From positions 124,001-188,000 of the forward strand of contig JASJFT010000073.1 of assembly GCA_030770425.1 (NCBI GenBank): DNA of 64,000 bases, in the 5' to 3' direction. This DNA is from Darksidea phi (Eukaryota > Ascomycota > Dothideomycetes > Pleosporales > Lentitheciaceae). Made by a program: the position numbers and the translations under genes. Below, piece by piece: positions 1 through 11,931 of this stretch (positions within the stretch are counted from its first letter, which is position 1; each line of letters starts with the position of its first letter). The notes beneath the pieces are model-generated. The model saw only the letters and a list, made by a program, of their open reading frames with translations, had not been told where the DNA came from and did no database searches.

Positions 1-3000
1 CAATAACCCCGCAGAATGTCCGGCTACTGCTCAAGAAGGGCTTTTCGCGCGTTCTGATAGAGCGTGGAGCGGGCGTAGAGGCTCAGTTCACCGATGAAGC
101 ATACGAGCAGGCCGGCGCCAAAACCGTTGACCGGAGGAGCGTCTTCTCCGACAGTGATGTTCTCCTCAAAGTCCGCGCCCTTAGCATCGACGGCCCTGAT
201 AGCGAGGTGGACGCTATTCGCGAGGGGGCCACCGTGATTTCGTTTCTTTATCCAATGCAGAACAAACCCGTCGTTGATAGACTTGCGTCACGGAAGGCTA
301 CTGCATTCGCCATGGACATGGTTCCGCGCATTTCCCGAGCCCAGGTTTTCGATGCATTGAGGTAAACATCGACCCTGTCAGCTCCATCGCCTTCAAGAGC
401 TAACAAGCACATCAGTTCTATGGCGAACATTGCTGGTTACAAGGCTGTCTTAGAGGCTTCAAATCATTTCGGACGTTTTTTGACCGGTCAGGTCACGGCA
501 GCTGGGAAGGTACTATCGACATCTTGTCCCCCGCAAGTTCCAAGGTTGACCAAGTGCTAGATTCCCCCTTGCAAGGTTCTCGTCATTGGAGCTGGCGTGG
601 CCGGATTGAGCGCAATTGCGACTGTAAGCAGATCAGGCCATCCTCTAGAGCGTTCGCTGAGTGTCTCCAGGCCCGCCGAATGGGCGCTATTGTGCGTGGA
701 TTTGACACGCGCTCGGCAGCCCGTGAGCAAGTGCAGTCCTTGGGTGCAGAGTTCATCGAAGTCGACCTCAAAGAGGACGGCTCCGGAGCGGGCGGCTACG
801 CCAAGGAAATGTCCAAAGAGTTCATCGAAGCTGAGATGAAGCTCTTCTATGAGCAGTGCCGCGAGGTGGACATTGTCATCACGACTGCTTTGATTCCAGG
901 AAAGCCTGCACCGAAACTCATCACGAAAACGATGCTCGGAGCGATGAAGCCTGGTTCCGTCGTTGTGGACCTTGCAGCAGAAGCCGGCGGTAATTGTGAA
1001 GCAACCGTGCCTGGAAAGCTAACAAAGTACCAAAATGTGACTGTCATTGGTATGGAAATGTCTCCTCATGTGAGGCAACAACAGCTAATAACTCCACACA
1101 GGCTACACCGACCTTCCTTCTCGGCTACCGACGCAATCATCTACACTCTACTCGAACAACGTCACCAAGTTTCTTCTTTCCCTCGTACCAGAGAGCAAGA
1201 AAGAGAAGTACTTCGATGTAGACCTGAAAGACGAAGTCACTCGTGGAGCCATCGTTACCTACAATGGCCAGGTTCTACCAACTGCTCCGCGTCCCGCTCC
1301 TCCACCTGCACCGGCATCCAAAGCGCCCTCGCCCGCAGATCAGGTCGCAAACATGGTCCAACTCACGCCATGGCAGAGCCAGACACGAGAAGTAGCGGCC
1401 GTCACAGCAGCAATGAGTACCGCTGTTGCTCTCGGAAAATATACAAGGTAGGTCTTTTAGGATGCAGAGGTACGCGTACACTAACGGTTTCTAGTCCCCT
1501 GTTCATGTCAAACGCATTCACTTTCGCCTTGGCTAGTCTTATCGGATACAGAGTCGTCTGGGGTGTCGCACCGGCGCTGCACTCACCACTCATGTCAGTC
1601 ACCAACGCCATCTCCGGCATGGTCGGAATCGGAGGTCTCTATGTCATGGGTGGTGGATACTTGCCGGAAACGATACCTCAGAGTCTGGGTGCGCTGTCCG
1701 TTCTCCTGGCTTTCGTCAACGTATCCGGAGGCTTCGTCATCACCAAGCGCATGCTGGACATGTTCAAACGGCCGACGGATCCTGCCGAGTACCCTTTGCT
1801 GTACGCGATTCCAGCCCTTCTGTTCGGTGGGGGTTACATTGCGGCTGCTACTACGGGAATGGCCGGCCTGGTCCAGGCAGGCTACCTTGTCAGCAGTGTT
1901 CTCTGCGTGACCTCGCTCTCCGGTCTTGCGTCGCAGGCCACAGCTCGACGCGGCAATCTCCTCGGAATCTTGGGCGTCTTCTCGGGTATCCTAGCTTCAC
2001 TGGCTGCAGTTGGCTTTGCTCCTGATGTCTTGGTTCAATTCACTGGTCTAGCCGCTATCGGTACTATTGCCGGAATGGTCATCGGTCGAAGGATCACACC
2101 CACCTCCCTACCACAGACTGTCGCTGCTTTGCACTCTGTCGTCGGTTTAGCGGCTGTTCTTACCAGCATCGGCAGTGTCCTTGGCCACGGAGGTGCCGAT
2201 ATCTCTACCCTGCACATGGTCAGCGCCTACCTCGGAGTGCTAATCGGCGGAGTCACTTTCACGGGAAGTATTGTAGCGTTCCTCAAGCTAGCCGCGAAGA
2301 TGTCGTCGAAGCCTTTAGTCCTTCCTGGACGCCATCTCGTCAACTCAACGCTGCTCGGTGCGAACGTGGCAACGATGGGCGCCTTCTTGGCCTATGCTCC
2401 CGGAGCCCCTCTCATCGGCGCAGCCTGCCTAAGCGCGAACGCAGCCCTCAGTTTCATCAAAGGTTATACTACGACAGCAGCAATAGGTGGCGCAGACATG
2501 CCCGTCGTCATTACCGTTCTAAATGCCTACTCTGGGTTTGCCTTGGTTGCTGAAGGTTTCATGTTGGACAACTCTTTGCTGACCACGGTTGGCGCACTCA
2601 TCGGAGTATCGGGTTCCATTCTTTCGTACATCATGTGCGTAGCTATGAACCGCTCGCTCACGAACGTCCTGTTCGGTGGAATCGCATCGACGCCTCAAAC
2701 GCAATCTAAGATTGAAGGCGAAGTGACCAAGACTACCGCTGAGGAGACGGCCGAAGCGCTAGCGAACGCGGAGAACGTTATAATTGTAGGTCACCTTCCT
2801 AGCATGCGTGTACACGACTAACAGAGCCGACCAGGTCGTGGGCTACGGTATGGCCGTTGCAAAAGCCCAATATGCCATCTCCGACTTCGTCAAGTTCCTG
2901 CGCGCACGCGGTGTGAACATGCGCTTCGCCATTCATCCAGTCGCAGGTCGCATGCCCGGCCAGTGCAACGTGCTGCTAGCCGAAGCCTCTGTCCCGTACG

Positions 3001-3351
3001 ACATTGTCCTCGAAATGGACGAGATCAATGACGACTTCGGCGAGACTGACGTTACGCTTGTCATCGGCGCCAACGACACGGTCAATCCGATTGCCCTGGA
3101 ACCCGGGTCCGCCATCGCGGGTATGCCCGTGCTGCACGCATGGAAGAGCAAGCAGGTGGTTATCATGAAGCGAGGGATGGCGAGTGGGTATGCGGATGTG
3201 CCCAACCCCATGTTCTACATGGAGAACACAAAGATGCTCTTCGGAGATGCGAATGACAGCTGCAACGGTGAGTATCACGCCCTCGATATGATTAGAAAAC
3301 CAACACTAACATTTCACAGCTATCAAACGCGCGCTGGAAGAGAAGAAGTAA
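1..3351 (+). CDS. NAD(P) transhydrogenase, mitochondrial (3' part)
   Basis: Proton-translocating transhydrogenase of the inner mitochondrial membrane; it moves hydride between NADH and NADP+ using the proton gradient. The 5' end lies outside the window. Exons by frame continuity: <1-361, 416-509, 561-623, 671-1049, 1102-1447, 1495-2785, 2835-3267, 3320-3351; all introns are GT-AG and 47-54 nt. The NAD-binding domain I shows [16 protein letters not shown] and then [23 protein letters not shown] and [17 protein letters not shown] long membrane domain II follows in the 1495-2785 exon. The NADP-binding domain III shows [46 protein letters not shown] and the end [18 protein letters not shown]. The order alpha then beta in a single chain is that of eukaryotic NNT. 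The 2786-2834 intron joins VII directly to VVGYG. The gene looks intact throughout. Confidence 0.95.
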
Positions 3352-3807
3352 GGTGGACGATATCTGCAGAACGATTTCTTTCCATTTGATGCCATCTCCA
3401 TTTTCTTTATAGCTGAGATAGACGCATCCAGATGCTTAGGCGCTGGGATCCATCTACTGTCCCTATTCGATCCCTCGCGTTTTCGAGACATAGTCCAGCC
3501 AGATATGTTGCCTCCAAATGCCGTACCCCTGCCTCCGCCAAGCGAACCCCATAATCCATGCACAATGACGTACATGCTGCCTGCATCATCCCCTCCATCT
3601 TATGCCGTATCACGAAAACCTTGGAAACCCCAAGACCCACACACCCCATACAAGGGAGTCACGCAGCGATGATAAAAAGTTGAAACCATCTTCACCAGGA
3701 TCCCCTTTACAACAAACTTCTCCCGCTGCTAGTATATATTTGCTCCACCTCGAGCCTCATACGTAACAAATGTAAGTCACAATTCTGCGAGTTCGGGACG
3801 AGACAGC
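3352..3807. other. intergenic: transhydrogenase 3' side and promoter of next gene
   Basis: No gene is seen here. A TATA-like TATATA lies at 3733-3738, about 70 nt before the first candidate ATG of the next gene. A start-stop element (ATGTAA) lies at 3770-3775 and overlaps a perfect GTAAGT donor at 3772, so the leader of the next gene may hold a minimal upstream ORF or a short intron. Confidence 0.5.
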
Positions 3808-4587
3808 ATGCTAGCAGGTTTTGTGCCATACATACCATTCCAAGACACGCTGCGCATCCTCGTCACCGACAGCTTTAAATTCCTCAGCTTCCAACCCCAT
3901 GCAACCAAGCCTTCCCAACGCCCCTCATCCACTTCGTCCTCGTCCTCGTCCGCAGTCCACCCCACCACCCTCCACATCTCCATCAGCGACAGCTTCAAAT
4001 TTCTAACCTACCAGCCTCGTCTAGAACCGCAGCACCACGCGCCAGAAACGCTAGGAACGACCAAAGCGGCTGAAGTAACCATGGCCTCGTCCTCCTCCTC
4101 CTCAATCCCCCTCCTATTCACCCTCCCGCCTTCAAACCGCCACGAAGTCATCCTCGTCGACACGTCGACTAAACCCTCGCTCAAAGCTCTGAACAAGCAA
4201 ATCACAGCCACGATGAAAGACTCGCCGAATTGCACCGAGTGTACGTCCTTGGCTGCTTTTCCTCCTTCCCTCTTTCCAGCTTTCTACCTTCCAGCTTTCT
4301 ACCTTTCCACACATCTCCTTCCCCCCTTCTCCCTCTCCGTCCCCACTACTCCTCCTCACAACCAACTAACCCACCCCTCACCAGTCATGTCCAAATACAA
4401 ATCCCAAGACGCTCCGGAGCAAATCCAAGAATTTAAAATCCACTGGAGCGAAACCGGTCGCGACCGCAAGGTCTGGCCCGAATACACCGTCGTGACGGAG
4501 CAGAATTTCCCCGCTATATTGGAGTTGTTGAAAGTAGGGGCTGGCAAGGATGTCTTGGAGATCAAGGTGGGCAAGGCTGAGGAGTGA
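3808..4587 (+). CDS. small serine/proline-rich protein of unknown function
   Basis: Unrecognised protein. The proposed model has exons 3808-4240 and 4385-4587 (211 aa). The 144-nt intron has GTACGT and CCAG ends and a pyrimidine-rich body. It is divisible by three and free of stops, so an unspliced reading is also open. The N-terminal part holds an imperfect duplication: TDSFKFLSFQPHA near residue 20 and SDSFKFLTYQPRL near residue 60, separated by a serine run. The C-terminal exon encodes a charged, folded-looking segment (FKIHWSETGRDRKVWPEYTV ending in LEIKVGKAEE). No signal peptide or membrane span is obvious. A second in-frame ATG at 4081 would give a 120-residue form lacking the duplication. 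The TATA-like box at 3733 favours the 3808 start. Function unknown. Confidence 0.55.
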   Translation: MLAGFVPYIPFQDTLRILVTDSFKFLSFQPHATKPSQRPSSTSSSSSSAVHPTTLHISISDSFKFLTYQPRLEPQHHAPETLGTTKAAEVTMASSSSSSIPLLFTLPPSNRHEVILVDTSTKPSLKALNKQITATMKDSPNCTECTSLAAFPPSLFPAFYLPAFYLSTHLLPPFSLSVPTTPPHNQLTHPSPVMSKYKSQDAPEQIQEFKIHWSETGRDRKVWPEYTVVTEQNFPAILELLKVGAGKDVLEIKVGKAEE

Positions 4588-5265
4588 GTAGGTAGTAGGG
4601 AGGCGGGCACAGGGGGCCGATGGTGGGGATGATGATGATGATAGTAATGATAGTAGGTGAGGGAATAAGTAGGGAAAGGGAGGGTCAAGGAGAATGGCGT
4701 GTATGGCATGTATACATCCTTGGGGAAAGGAAGGAGGGCTATGGTATGGAGTTTATGGTGTATTTATATGCTTGGGAATGACGAACGAATAAATGGTGAC
4801 TTATACCATTGACTTGCGCTTTCCCATCGCCGTCTAGTAGCGGGAAAAAACACAGCAAGGCAAATATGAAAGTGGTATCTGAAGTGATGTCCCCGATTCT
4901 CATACACCACGAGTCCTTGCTCAGCCACCAGGCGCTCTAGCTCATCGAAGCGTTGATCAGCTAATCCTACCATCTCATCATTATCCCTATAACAACGGAA
5001 GAGATATACAAAATGCTTGTTATCGAGCTCCCCAATGAAAGAAGTGGAGGGTATCCATTACCAATAGAAAGTGCTTTTCCACGAGAGCCCATACCAGGAC
5101 CAAAAACGCCGCATGCAATGCTCAAGCACCGTACCATCCTTCCCGGGCCAAGAATCCAGTCCACCATAAAAGATCCAGAGTGTCGCCACTGCCCCGTTCA
5201 TATAAAATGTGATATGTACTGCGAAGAATAGGCGATCAAAAGGCAGGGGATATGTACATCGAGCG
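4588..5265. other. convergent intergenic region
   Basis: This lies between two convergent genes. It starts with a purine-rich GGGGATGATGATGATGATAG stretch near 4625, probably 3' UTR. No credible coding frame, RNA gene or repeat was seen. Confidence 0.4.
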
Positions 5266-7238
5266 CTACTTCTCGTTTCGTTCGGCGATCATCTGCTGCC
5301 AGTGTGTAAGATCTCGGCTAAGGTGATCCATCATTTGCAGAGTGGTGAGGCTTTTAAACGTGTCTAGCCCATCGTCCTCTCCTTTGCTCTGCTCTGGTTC
5401 CGCAACGCCGTTGGTTTCCGGGGCGGGCGATTTGACGGCGGGTGCGGCTACGCTCCGTTCTCCAGCCATCTCCACCTGGCGTTGCGAGATATAATTCTGC
5501 ATGGCTCCCGCTGGCCGCCGAATGTCATGCCACGAGAGCTTCTGCAGCCGCCAGTTCTTCGGCTTGCCCTGTTTGGCCCCGTCACTGCTATCGTGTCCAT
5601 TCACGGCTCCGTTCGTAGAACCTATCTGTGGCGAGTTGGGCACATCGTCGGTCGCTGGAGAAGCGCCGTTCGTTGGGAGCGTAGGGGCATCTTTCGAGTA
5701 CTGATTGCGGCCAAGCCGACTTTGACGCTTTTGCGGAGGTCGGCCACCTTTTCTTGGAGCAGGTGCCGGCTTGAGCTCGGTTGTGGGTGTCTCCGGAGGC
5801 AGCGATTCGGACGCTGAGGCTGCTACGGGTGTTTCTTCGGCTGGATGGGTCTCTGGGGGCTCGCTCTCTGCTTCAGCGTTAGCCCTCTGCTATTGGACAT
5901 CTGCACTAATCGTACCGTCACCTTTTCTCCGCTCGGCACGACCCTTGCGCCTATTCGCCGCTTCTGCGCGCTCACGTTCCTTATCCCGCAACTCCTTTTC
6001 GCGTTGGCTCCTCGCTGCGGCTCCACGCGGTTTCTGTTTCGGCGCGGAAGCTGAAGGGTCGTCCTCTTCAGACTCAATAACGGGCGAATTGCTAGGGGAT
6101 CTAGAGCTAGTGCGCTGACGCTTCACTTCCTGTTTGATTCTGAGGTAAAGCTTGTTAGCCATCTTTGTTTGGCCGGCATTAGGCAAGCACTCACTCTTCG
6201 CTATCGTCTCGACTCCGCTTCTTGCGATTGACGTTCTCTGACGCAGCAATCGGCCCTTCGTGCTTGCTCTCCTCCAGCACCTTTCGCAGGACCTCCTCCT
6301 CATCGTAAGTAGCCCTGCTGTTCATTGTCGATCGGCGCTTGCTGAGCGACTCAACACTTGCCCTAGAAATGCGCTCTCTGTCCTTGAGAGCTTTGCTGTC
6401 CGCTTCCTTTGATACGGACGATTTGCGGGCATTCTTGCTGTGGTGCTGATCGTAGACGGGGAGGTAGCGCGAGTACTTTTGTCTATGTAGAAGCACTCGT
6501 TAGCATCGTAAACTTGATTAGAGAGCTGAAAGGCGAGCGGCCGCGAATATTCTCGCGTAGTCACCAAACGCTTTGGTGCGTGCGCTGGCATCAGAGACGT
6601 GTCCGCCACCAAGCCGGGGCTGGCTAGATCGTAAATTGAACGAAGGGGAACATTACGCACCCTTTCGAGCTTGTCATGACCTTGTGGAGGTCCTTCCTGC
6701 ACTCTTCGCAAAAGTACTCGTCGGGGCTGGCAGCTTCTTCCATGATGCCGACGCAGCCGCCGTGCTGCCAGACCTTGCAGATGTCGCATTGAATGAACAG
6801 TCCGCCTGCATCTTCGCCCTGGACGTCAGAGTCTATCAACACAGACAATTGGCTGTCTTTGGACTTGCCAGCATCCGATGGTTGACCCGGGTATTCCTGC
6901 TGGCCACATAGGCATCGTGTGACCTCGTCCTCCTCGGCGATCTCATCGTCGAGCTCATCGTCGAGCTTCGTCGTCTCGTCGTCGTCGTTGTCTTGCCCAC
7001 GCGTTCGACGGCGGGTCTGGGGTGGCTCCACCTGCGAGCCGCGCGATGGCTCATCGATCTCTTCGGATGACAGAGAGCGCGGGGTCGACGATTTCTGCGG
7101 TGATGACTGCTTGTGGTTCGTTCTCGACGCTCGCTCGCCGCGCGAGGACGAGGCAGACGACGACGAGATGCTGGGTGCCCCCGTGATGCTGGGCGGGGGC
7201 TGCGTGGTACGAGCCCTTGACGACCGACGCGGCGACAT
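5266..7238 (-). CDS. PHD-finger protein, Cti6-like (Rpd3L complex)
   Basis: Nuclear chromatin reader resembling yeast Cti6, a subunit of the Rpd3L histone deacetylase complex. Exons on the minus strand: 7238-6661, 6482-6195, 6139-5916, 5867-5266 (563 aa). After a Ser-rich, acidic N-terminus there is one C4HC3 PHD finger starting at RCLCGQQE (about residue 111) and ending at YFCEECRKDLHK (about residue 188). The splice onto GQKYSRYLP follows, then a KKRSRDD basic tract, a K/R/E-rich helical region, an AT-hook-like GGRPPQKR and a conserved-looking tail (WRLQKLSWHDIRRPAGAMQN and the end LSRDLTHWQQMIAERNEK). The third intron has branch site CTAAC ten bases before its CAG acceptor. Its donor may be 5915 or 5921, which changes only two residues. 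The Cti6 assignment rests on domain order, not on a search. Confidence 0.85.
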
Positions 7239-8196
7239 GGAGCTCGGAACTGCGCTTCTGTTGCAAGAGGGCAGCTATGTAACGGTCGTGTGCGGGGATT
7301 GGACGGTAAATGGCTCGTTGCGTCGTTGGCGCGAAGACGTGGTGCGCTCGTGGGGCGGGTGGGCGGCAGGAGAAACGAAGTCGGCGCGGTCAGAAACGAG
7401 CAGTAAGGAAGCCGTCCGACGAGGCGGATCCGTGGCAGCGAAGCTGCTTCAGCGCGATGGCGGCTTTGCGGCGGGCGAGCTCTACCGCGCTGCGAGGTGG
7501 TGATGCTTTGCAAGTGCGGAGAAAGCTGGCTCAGCACCAAGCTTCAAAGAGCGGCAGGGTGGATTGAGCGCTGGAAGAATGTTTCTGAGCGTTTCTGAAG
7601 CATGGTACGAGGTCGCCGGCGTCTTCGGTGAGCTGCGCTGGCGTGTCGAAGAGGGATCAAAGAAGCTGGAAGCGTGATGAGCAAATCTCCCTCGAGATGC
7701 GGGCCACAACGCGAGAAAGTGCGCATGCGGTTCAATTGGTCCGCCGGAGTACTGTTCCCAGAAGGGTCACTAGCGTACTCTTCGCCGGCAGTGCCATAAT
7801 TGGGTGCAGGGCGGCGGGAGCGACTCAAGGAGTCCAGAGGGGGTTGGTTGACGAGCAGGTTGCTGTCGCGGATGCTGGCAGGGAAAGAAGAGGTTGTGTT
7901 GAAGGTTGAGTTGAATAGCCTTCGTAGCGGGTTGTGGCCTGGACACATGTGCAGCCATCGCGCGTCCAAGCTGACGATGAGTACCTTGGCAGCTGGAGGG
8001 GTTCCTGCCCACTGTATCTACCGTGACGGCGCAATATTTCTGCGCAGATCCTTCGATGTCCGGAGACTTCGTCACACCGCATATTATAAGAATTTGAATG
8101 CACTCGAAAGGTCTGCAAGCATGCGCAATAACCCTTAATCAACACCTCTCCGGTAAAGTCAGGTGTCATTCTACTCTTTAGTCCTTTACTTCTATT
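7239..8196. other. promoter side of the PHD-finger gene, no gene seen
   Basis: About 960 nt between the PHD-finger start and the 3' end of the catalase pseudogene. Open frames exist on both strands near 7300-7960, but their composition (Arg/Ser-rich, no motif) and mutual overlap suggest chance. It probably holds the promoter and leader of the minus-strand gene. Confidence 0.4.
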
Positions 8197-9800
8197 CTAG
8201 TTCTTCGGATACCCCTTGTGCGTTCCCCTGACAGGAGCACCGCTATTTTCCGTCGCAGCAAATCCACTCCTTTCCGCCATCCCGTTCGCGACCCTCATGT
8301 TCTCATCCCTCGCCATGCCGTTGTGTGTGCCATTGAAGCGCAGACCAGCGATACCCGGATAGGCCTCTACGGCCGTCGCCTTCTCGAGACGGCTCGCTGT
8401 CCAGACACATTGTTGACGAATCTCTCTATGGCGCCATCGTCGAACACCTTCTCCCAGTACGCGTGGAGCTTTGAAGTCTTGTGGCCGGATCTCGGATAGG
8501 AAGGTGATGGCTTCGCCGGTGAGTGGCCGTGTGCTTTGTCAAGATCAACAGAGCGTTGGCGGAAAGAAATGGGCTCATGGAGGAGAGGTAGTTTGGTCGT
8601 GAGCCCTGGTTGTAGAAGGCCGTGCTGCCATCCGTCGGGAAGTTGGCCATCCGATATGGAACCCGCGTTGCGTTCACTAGAAGCTGTTGGTAGTTGACGC
8701 CAATCCTATGGTGATATGTGTCTGGGTACAAGAAGAGACGACTTGAAGGACTGAATCCGCCGACGGCTCAATACCCGGTCCCATGTGCGATGGGTCGAAG
8801 GCCATCTGCTCCATCTCCGCAAAGTAGTTCTCGACGTTCTCGTTCAGGAAGAACTCGCCGACCTTGCGTAGAAGGGACTCCTTCTGTGGCCAAACATGGG
8901 TTAGGACGAGGACGTTGATCTCCTGCTTCTCCCATGCATCCTCGGTTTGCTTCGCTGTCATGGTCTGGACACTGACATCCCACCCGGGGTAGTCGCCACG
9001 CTCAATCGTGTTGCACAAGTCCTTTGTCGTAGTCAGGAGACTTTGACGCGAATCATCCTGTGCGATAAATTTAGTGCTCTGCTTGCTCTTGAAGTGGAAC
9101 TGGCAGTAGACCCACGGGCCCGCCTTGTTGACCAGCTTCATTGCATGGCCGCTGTAACCGTGCATGAAACGGTAACTATCCGGAATGCCTCAGCCACCCA
9201 TCAGGATAATAACTTGGTGGATCGACTCTAGGTTCTAAGACAAGTAGTCCCAAAAGATGGTTACATCGTCGGTATGGGTCAGATGAGTTAAAGAGTGACG
9301 CTTCTGAGTATGGATGAAGTGCGGGATCTCTCAGAAAGAATACCTGCGAGTTGTTCACCATATCTCAGTAACCCTCATCTGCCCGGAACTTGGCTGAAAA
9401 CCCACGCGGATCTCTCGCGCAATCGTGGGACCCGGACTCGCCGCCCATTGTTGAGGACCGAACAGAGATGGGCATTCCTTGCCCCGCCCGAAAATGCCAG
9501 CCAGGCATAGATCCTCTAGGGGGCTATAGTTTTATAGTAGCCGTGCGCGCCTACGCCGTTTGCATGGACCACTCGTTATCGGATCCGCTCGCGGTCGAAA
9601 TGGGAGAAAAGATCAATCAAGTGGAACTCCTATAGTAGTAAAGACCGTTCTCGCCGACACGCTGGGTTTCATATGGGTGCGGGTACGGCACGCCATTGCT
9701 GGTGCAATAAAGTGCATCCTGTGCCTTCGTAGTGGGGTCGTCGAGGTAGCTTCGGTACGTATCATCGTCGTTCTTTCCGTCTGCTGTGTGTGCAGTTATG
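8197..9800 (-). pseudogene. decayed haem catalase (small-subunit type)
   Basis: Remnant of a monofunctional catalase, readable over most of its length but only by switching frames. In order on the minus strand: TSNGVPYPHPYETQRVGENG, EFHLIDLFSHFDRERI, VVHANGVGAHGYYK (site of the catalytic His), DPRGFSAKFRADEGY, DMVNNSQVFFLRDPAL (Asn region), HGYSGHAMKLVNKAG, IERGDYPGWDVSVQTMTAKQ, LTHVWPQKE, PGIEPSAD, YPDTYHHRIGVNYQQ (haem Tyr region), EAITFLSEIRP and NGTHNGMARDE. Lesions: at least three frameshifts (near 9640, 9330 and 8740), stops inside conserved blocks (before EFHL, inside ERI.RVVHA, before DMVNN, after FWDYLS and after ILMGG), and loss of about 26 residues after FVNNVSGQ. Three of the stops (CAG to TAG, TGG to TGA, CGA to TGA) are C:G to T:A changes as in RIP. 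It is not translatable. Confidence 0.9.
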
Positions 9801-11007
9801 CTGGAAGTGGACTAGACGTGTTGGTAGGCATGAATGTGGCGGATCGCAGAACGTCCGATTTAGGTGCCTCGTCGAAGGGATCCTCGCTCTACATACAATG
9901 GCGAGTGTCGGCGTACCGTAGTAGCTGTCATCAGCAGCGTGATCGATCTCTGGTTGCTGATGTTCGATGCCGAAGCGGCACTCGATGACGGACAGACACC
10001 TGCCCCGATGATCAGCTTATTCAGGCACACGTCAAGTGCACTACAGCACAAAATAATGCATGTTCTGACGAAGAATCAATGGGCAAATCTCGAAGCTCTA
10101 GATTCCAAATCATACACTACCAATTACTCCGACGCCATTGGCTAGCTAGGAACCTTTCCCGAGTGCCTGGATGTTTACATGTTAAGGCTTCCTCCGGATT
10201 CTTACCACGGCATTCGAGTAAGCTTGCAGCCCACCGGGGGACGAACCGCGGGTACCGAGAGGCCGATATGGTGCGGCTTGAGATATGACGTGTTGTCAAG
10301 TAGTCCTGGGGTTTAGTTTGGATGAGGGCGTCACTAGTAGGGTTAAGGCTTTAGGAAGTGGAGCGATGAAGCAACACCTCCACACTCCAATCCAACTTTC
10401 ACAAAGCATCTTGCACCACTCAACTGCTTTCCAGGCTTGGTCCATGCACACTCAGTTATCCTGCACAACGCTGATAGCAACATCAGTCACGCAAGGATAT
10501 ATAGAACAGGCCGGCTATTCCGAGAAGTCGGGAATCCGGGGATTAACAGTATCGATAATGCAAGTCCACCAACCGATAAGACGCCAAGCCTAATTACGCA
10601 TGATTAGTCCAACCGGATCCCTTTCATCTGGATGATACATTTGACTTGTTATTCGCTCGTGATAACTAGGTACATGTCCTTTGTTGTTTCCATTCTTCCA
10701 TGGCGATAGCTTCATCGTTCTATCGATGGTTGTATACGACGATGAAGCCACGGTTCACCATGGCACATCCCCGTCCTGCTCATCAACCGCCTCCGCTCTT
10801 CCGAGTCTATTGCAGTTCAGCCTCCCGCGGCGGGAGGATGCGGCATAGAAGCTCGCTGGTGACCGCGTACGCTGCCCGACCCTTCGCACTGTAATCTAGA
10901 ATCTCGCAGACAATATGTTTGCTGTGCCAGCGGTACCGCCACAAAGCATGTGAGTTCCGCCATATTTACCCCTTGGAACTACCCATCGCAACCCATCAAC
11001 TTATGAC
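9801..11007. other. intergenic, no gene seen
   Basis: About 1.2 kb upstream of the first BTB gene and beyond the N-terminal end of the catalase remnant. Only short motif-free frames occur. The first part may hold unrecognisable 5' sequence of the dead catalase gene. Confidence 0.4.
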
Positions 11008-11931
11008 ATGCCTAGTCTTAATCGATCAGATTGTCGATACGGTCCTCATCGTTTCATGTTGAGCCAGATGGAGCTGCTCTCCAGACGGTCCTCCTTTGCA
11101 GATGATACATCAGTAAAAGTGTCGTCGACGAACCCAGGAGCTGGGAAGTTGAAGAAGAGGACTGGCAATACGAAGACGGGGCGTGATGCCACCTCACATT
11201 TGACGGCAGGGTTGAAGAGGTATGTAGTGCTTTGTTCAGGCACTACGGCGAGAAGAAGCTGACGTTCGCAGACACTTCGACGATGCACAATTTGCGGATC
11301 TGGTGGTGCGGTGTAGAGACGACGAGTACCATGTGCATCGAGTCATCATGTGCAGCCACTCGCAATGGTTCGCGAAGGTCTGCGCCAAAGCCGCTCCTGT
11401 AAGCAGCAAAGCTCGCGCTGCAAAGTATCCGATTTTTAAACCTCTAACCAAAAGTAGGAAACAGCACTACAGACGATCGACCTTAGCGCCGACGACCCGG
11501 ATGCTGTAGACGCCATGCTGCAATATTGCTACCAACTCGACTACGCGGACAAGTTCCTCGGCCTGAGTAGTGCGGGCTACACAATCTACACACTGAGCCC
11601 TCACATTGACGTCTACCTGCTAGCCAGTCGCTACTCCATCCCTGGCCTTCAGCAGCTCGCAATCGAAAAGTTCGAGGCACGTGCGGCGGTGCTGTCGCGT
11701 GTCGAAGTTAACAAGGAGAAATTCTTCCAGGCTATTCGCGTCATCTACGCGTCTACGCGCGCTGTTGGTGAAGACAGTTTGAGGAAAGTGGCGGTGCGAT
11801 TGTGCGCGGACCATTCCGAGCAGTATATCTTGCAGGGCGGTAAGACGGCGGCGAGGGTTTTCAAGTTGATGGATGAGTTACCAGCGTTTAGGATTGACTT
11901 TATCAAGGAGCTGGCTTCTAGACTGAAGTAG
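11008..11931 (+). CDS. BTB/POZ domain protein
   Basis: Fungal BTB/POZ protein; such domains dimerise and many act as adaptors of cullin-3 ubiquitin ligases. The role of this one is unknown. Exons 11008-11219, 11272-11398, 11458-11931 (270 aa), both introns GT-AG and phase-consistent. After about 70 basic residues the BTB fold begins at FDDAQFADLVVRCRDDEYHV, HRVIMCSHSQWFAKVCAKAA, then TIDLSADDPDAVDAMLQYCY, DVYLLASRYSIPGLQQLAIE. A helical C-terminus follows (GEDSLRKVAVRLCADHSEQY). The order matches the usual fungal pattern: DltV, HK-vLc-RS, acidic-DP-avE-mL-Y, and aDKY-ip-L. In-frame ATGs at 11056 and 11071 are alternative starts. It is adjacent to a second BTB gene on the same strand. Confidence 0.85.

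Noticed and set aside
6836..7540. Arg/Ser/Pro-rich 234-codon minus frame
   Set aside because: Shadow of the first exon of the PHD-finger gene in another frame.
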